DNA of 7,144 nt. Source: Lachnoclostridium phytofermentans (lineage in GTDB: Bacteria > Bacillota > Clostridia > Lachnospirales > Lachnospiraceae). Of this stretch, positions 6,021 through 7,144 are shown in pieces. Every line of letters starts with the position of its first letter. The stretch's first letter is position 1. The position numbers and the translations under genes were made by a program. The DNA is taken from positions 1-7,144 of the forward strand of contig DPVV01000362.1 of the NCBI GenBank assembly GCA_003526525.1, written 5' to 3'. The notes under the pieces were generated by a model. The model searched no databases. It worked only from the letters and a program-made list of their open reading frames with translations, and had not been told where the DNA came from.

Positions 6021-6031
6021 CGGAAGTGGGG

Positions 6032-6190
6032 TCACACCAAATAAACATCATATTTGTTTGCCATAAAGATAATCCGATTTTTTTGTTCCTTGGTATAAGA
6101 CACGCCTAAAGGATTGTGAATGCGAGGCATAAGGTAGAAAAACTTTATATCTCCGGTACGGAAAAGTTCTTGTATCAAATGTTTATCCAT
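6032..6190 (-). pseudogene. Internal fragment of a MocR-type (GntR/aminotransferase) regulator
   Basis: A 52-codon minus-strand frame from an ATG at 6190 to TGA at 6034-6032 encodes IKFFYLMPRIHNPLGVSYTK followed by EQKNRIIFMANKYDVYLV. This matches the centre of the fold-type I aminotransferase domain of MocR/PdxR-like regulators, in the region of pattern YvmPrfqNPlGtsys..k...i..lA.kydvyivEDDY; Asn-Pro-Leu-Gly belongs to the PLP pocket. The usual Glu-Asp-Asp-Tyr that should follow is replaced by a stop. Both the N-terminal winged helix (about 200 residues) and the C-terminal half with the PLP lysine are absent, and an in-frame stop (6203-6205) lies just upstream. Full members are about 450-500 residues. 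The fragment is therefore a deletion remnant. Such regulators are commonly divergent from the transporter gene they control, and an EamA transporter starts 89 bases away in the other direction. Confidence 0.8.
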
Positions 6191-6220
6191 AATACAATGT
6201 AATTAGCAGAGCAGGATGGG

Positions 6221-6249
6221 TTGCTGTTTCACAGCAAGATAGATACTGT
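6221..6249 (+). promoter_or_regulatory. Possible promoter with overlapping perfect dyad, upstream of the EamA gene
   Basis: TTGCTG (6221-6226) and TACTGT (6244-6249) are 17 bases apart, a weak match (3/6 each) to sigma-A boxes. A perfect 7-bp dyad, TTGCTGT (6221-6227) / ACAGCAA (6231-6237), overlaps the presumed -35. Its placement fits a regulator operator, possibly for the now-truncated MocR protein; it could also be a small hairpin. Confidence 0.4.
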
Positions 6250-6278
6250 CTGCAATTTTAGAAAAAAGGATGACTATT

Positions 6279-7144
6279 ATGAAAAATTCTACAAAAGCCT
6301 ATTTAGCTATTACACTTCAATCACTAATTATAGGTTTTTCGTTCTTTGTCGTTAAGGTTGCTTTGAACAGTACAGATACCATAGGATTATTGGCACATAG
6401 ATTTACAGTGACCGCCATATCCGTTTTGTTATATAAGTTTTTTAAACCAAGCAGTATAAGTGTTAGTTTTTCAGATTGGAAGAAGGTAGCTCCCTTTAGC
6501 CTTGCTTATCCAGTTGTTTTCTTTTTGTTCCAAACTCTTGGTCTGACAATGATATCTTCTTCGGAAGCGGGGATTGTATATGCAATTTCTCCTATTTTGA
6601 CATTCATTGTTGCAAGAATTGTGTTAAAAGAACGTGCCAATAGGCCGCAAACTGTTTTCATGATTTTATCTGTGTTAGGTGTTATTTTTATCAACACAAT
6701 GAAGGGATTTAACATAGGAAATTACAGTTATCTTGGATTCCTATTTATTTTAATGTCTGTTGTGTCATTTTCGATTTACAATGTATTTATTAAAAAGCTA
6801 TCTAAAAGCTATTCTGCAATGACGATTGTATATGTTGTAAGTATTTGTGGTTGTGTTATTTTCAATTTAGTTTCAGTCATTCAACATTTGGTGACGGGCA
6901 GCCTTGAAACATATTTTAAACCATTTACAAATATATCTTTTGTTTTGTCAATCTTATATCTGGGTGTTATTGCTTCTTTCATCTCTAGTATTCTTTCCAC
7001 GTATGCGCTGGGAAAATTAGAAGCAACAACGGTAGGTTTGTTTAATAATGTATCAACGGTTGTTAGCATTTTGGTTGGAATTGTGTGTTTACACGAGCAA
7101 TTATACTATTATCATTATATAGGAATTATTGCGATTTTGGTTGG
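6279..7144 (+). CDS. EamA/DMT-family transporter (drug/metabolite permease), 3' partial
   Basis: Integral membrane permease of the drug/metabolite transporter superfamily; 288 complete codons are seen and the frame is still open at the window edge, close to the usual family length of about 300. Two tandem EamA halves are visible. The first has SSSEAGIVYAISPILTFIVA followed by LKER (93-118), the second KLEATTVGLFNNVSTVVSIL followed by LHEQL (246-275); these are the paired ends of the family's two repeats, each with a conserved acidic residue after the hydrophobic run. About ten hydrophobic segments are expected, starting at residues 8-28. The ATG at 6279 is chosen with AAAAAAGGA (6262-6270) eight bases upstream; an in-frame ATG at 6270 overlaps that site. 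Substrate unknown: members export amino acids, metabolites or drugs. It lies beside a broken MocR-type regulator transcribed the other way. Confidence 0.9.
   Translation, partial: MKNSTKAYLAITLQSLIIGFSFFVVKVALNSTDTIGLLAHRFTVTAISVLLYKFFKPSSISVSFSDWKKVAPFSLAYPVVFFLFQTLGLTMISSSEAGIVYAISPILTFIVARIVLKERANRPQTVFMILSVLGVIFINTMKGFNIGNYSYLGFLFILMSVVSFSIYNVFIKKLSKSYSAMTIVYVVSICGCVIFNLVSVIQHLVTGSLETYFKPFTNISFVLSILYLGVIASFISSILSTYALGKLEATTVGLFNNVSTVVSILVGIVCLHEQLYYYHYIGIIAILV

Noticed and set aside
4937..6028. TTCGGAAGTG occurs at 4937-4946 and 6019-6028, flanking the GNAT locus in the same orientation, suggesting possible element ends
   Set aside because: Only 10 bases match, the flanking bases differ, and there is no target duplication or recombinase gene; chance is sufficient.
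6506..7069. Two minus-strand frames (6506-6715 and 6881-7069)
   Set aside because: Antisense to the EamA transporter frame, which is open across the whole stretch and carries both family repeats.

Overview
The window looks like chromosomal DNA of a low-GC, Gram-positive anaerobe of the Clostridia, most likely a Lachnospiraceae / Clostridium phytofermentans-type organism. This is inferred from the strong A/T bias, the AGGAG-type ribosome binding sites, an E. coli-like MglC permease, and a galactokinase with the GRTEI.GNHTDH and RIHGGGFAG motifs that I associate with that group. No database search was possible, so the taxon is inferred.

Left part (1-4840) is a galactose-centred region. It opens with the 3' end of an mgl-type galactose/methyl-galactoside ABC permease gene (+). 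A gene-free AT-rich stretch follows, holding a 25-bp tandem repeat and a leader hairpin. Next is a small single-pass membrane protein with two InlB B-type (Listeria-Bacteroides) repeats (+), then a stem-loop shared with a convergent AraC-family regulator (-). Divergent from the regulator is a two-gene unit (+): a 90-residue two-helix membrane protein whose 3' end overlaps the start of galK (galactokinase) by 14 bases. The shared control region contains a good promoter for the regulator, bracketed by two exact copies of a 13-bp direct repeat that are candidate operators. After galK come a 15-bp tandem repeat and a clear stem-loop terminator. Import (mgl) plus phosphorylation (galK), with a sugar-type AraC regulator between them, suggests a galactose uptake and entry module; galT and galE are not in the window.

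Right part (4840-6278) is a graveyard of minus-strand remnants. It holds a GC-rich 36-codon tail of an unidentified gene, a complete-length GNAT acetyltransferase gene interrupted by one in-frame TAG, and a 52-codon internal fragment of a MocR-type (GntR/aminotransferase) regulator that kept a terminator-like hairpin.

The window ends inside an intact EamA/DMT transporter gene on the + strand (6279 to the edge), preceded by a perfect dyad at its probable promoter. The MocR fragment lies where the divergent regulator of such a transporter would normally be, so the transporter may have lost its local regulator.

I saw no tRNA, rRNA, CRISPR array, complete insertion sequence or known riboswitch. 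The observations most worth checking are the amber-split GNAT gene, the eroded MocR next to its presumed target, the repeat-flanked araC promoter, and the small membrane protein coupled to galK.
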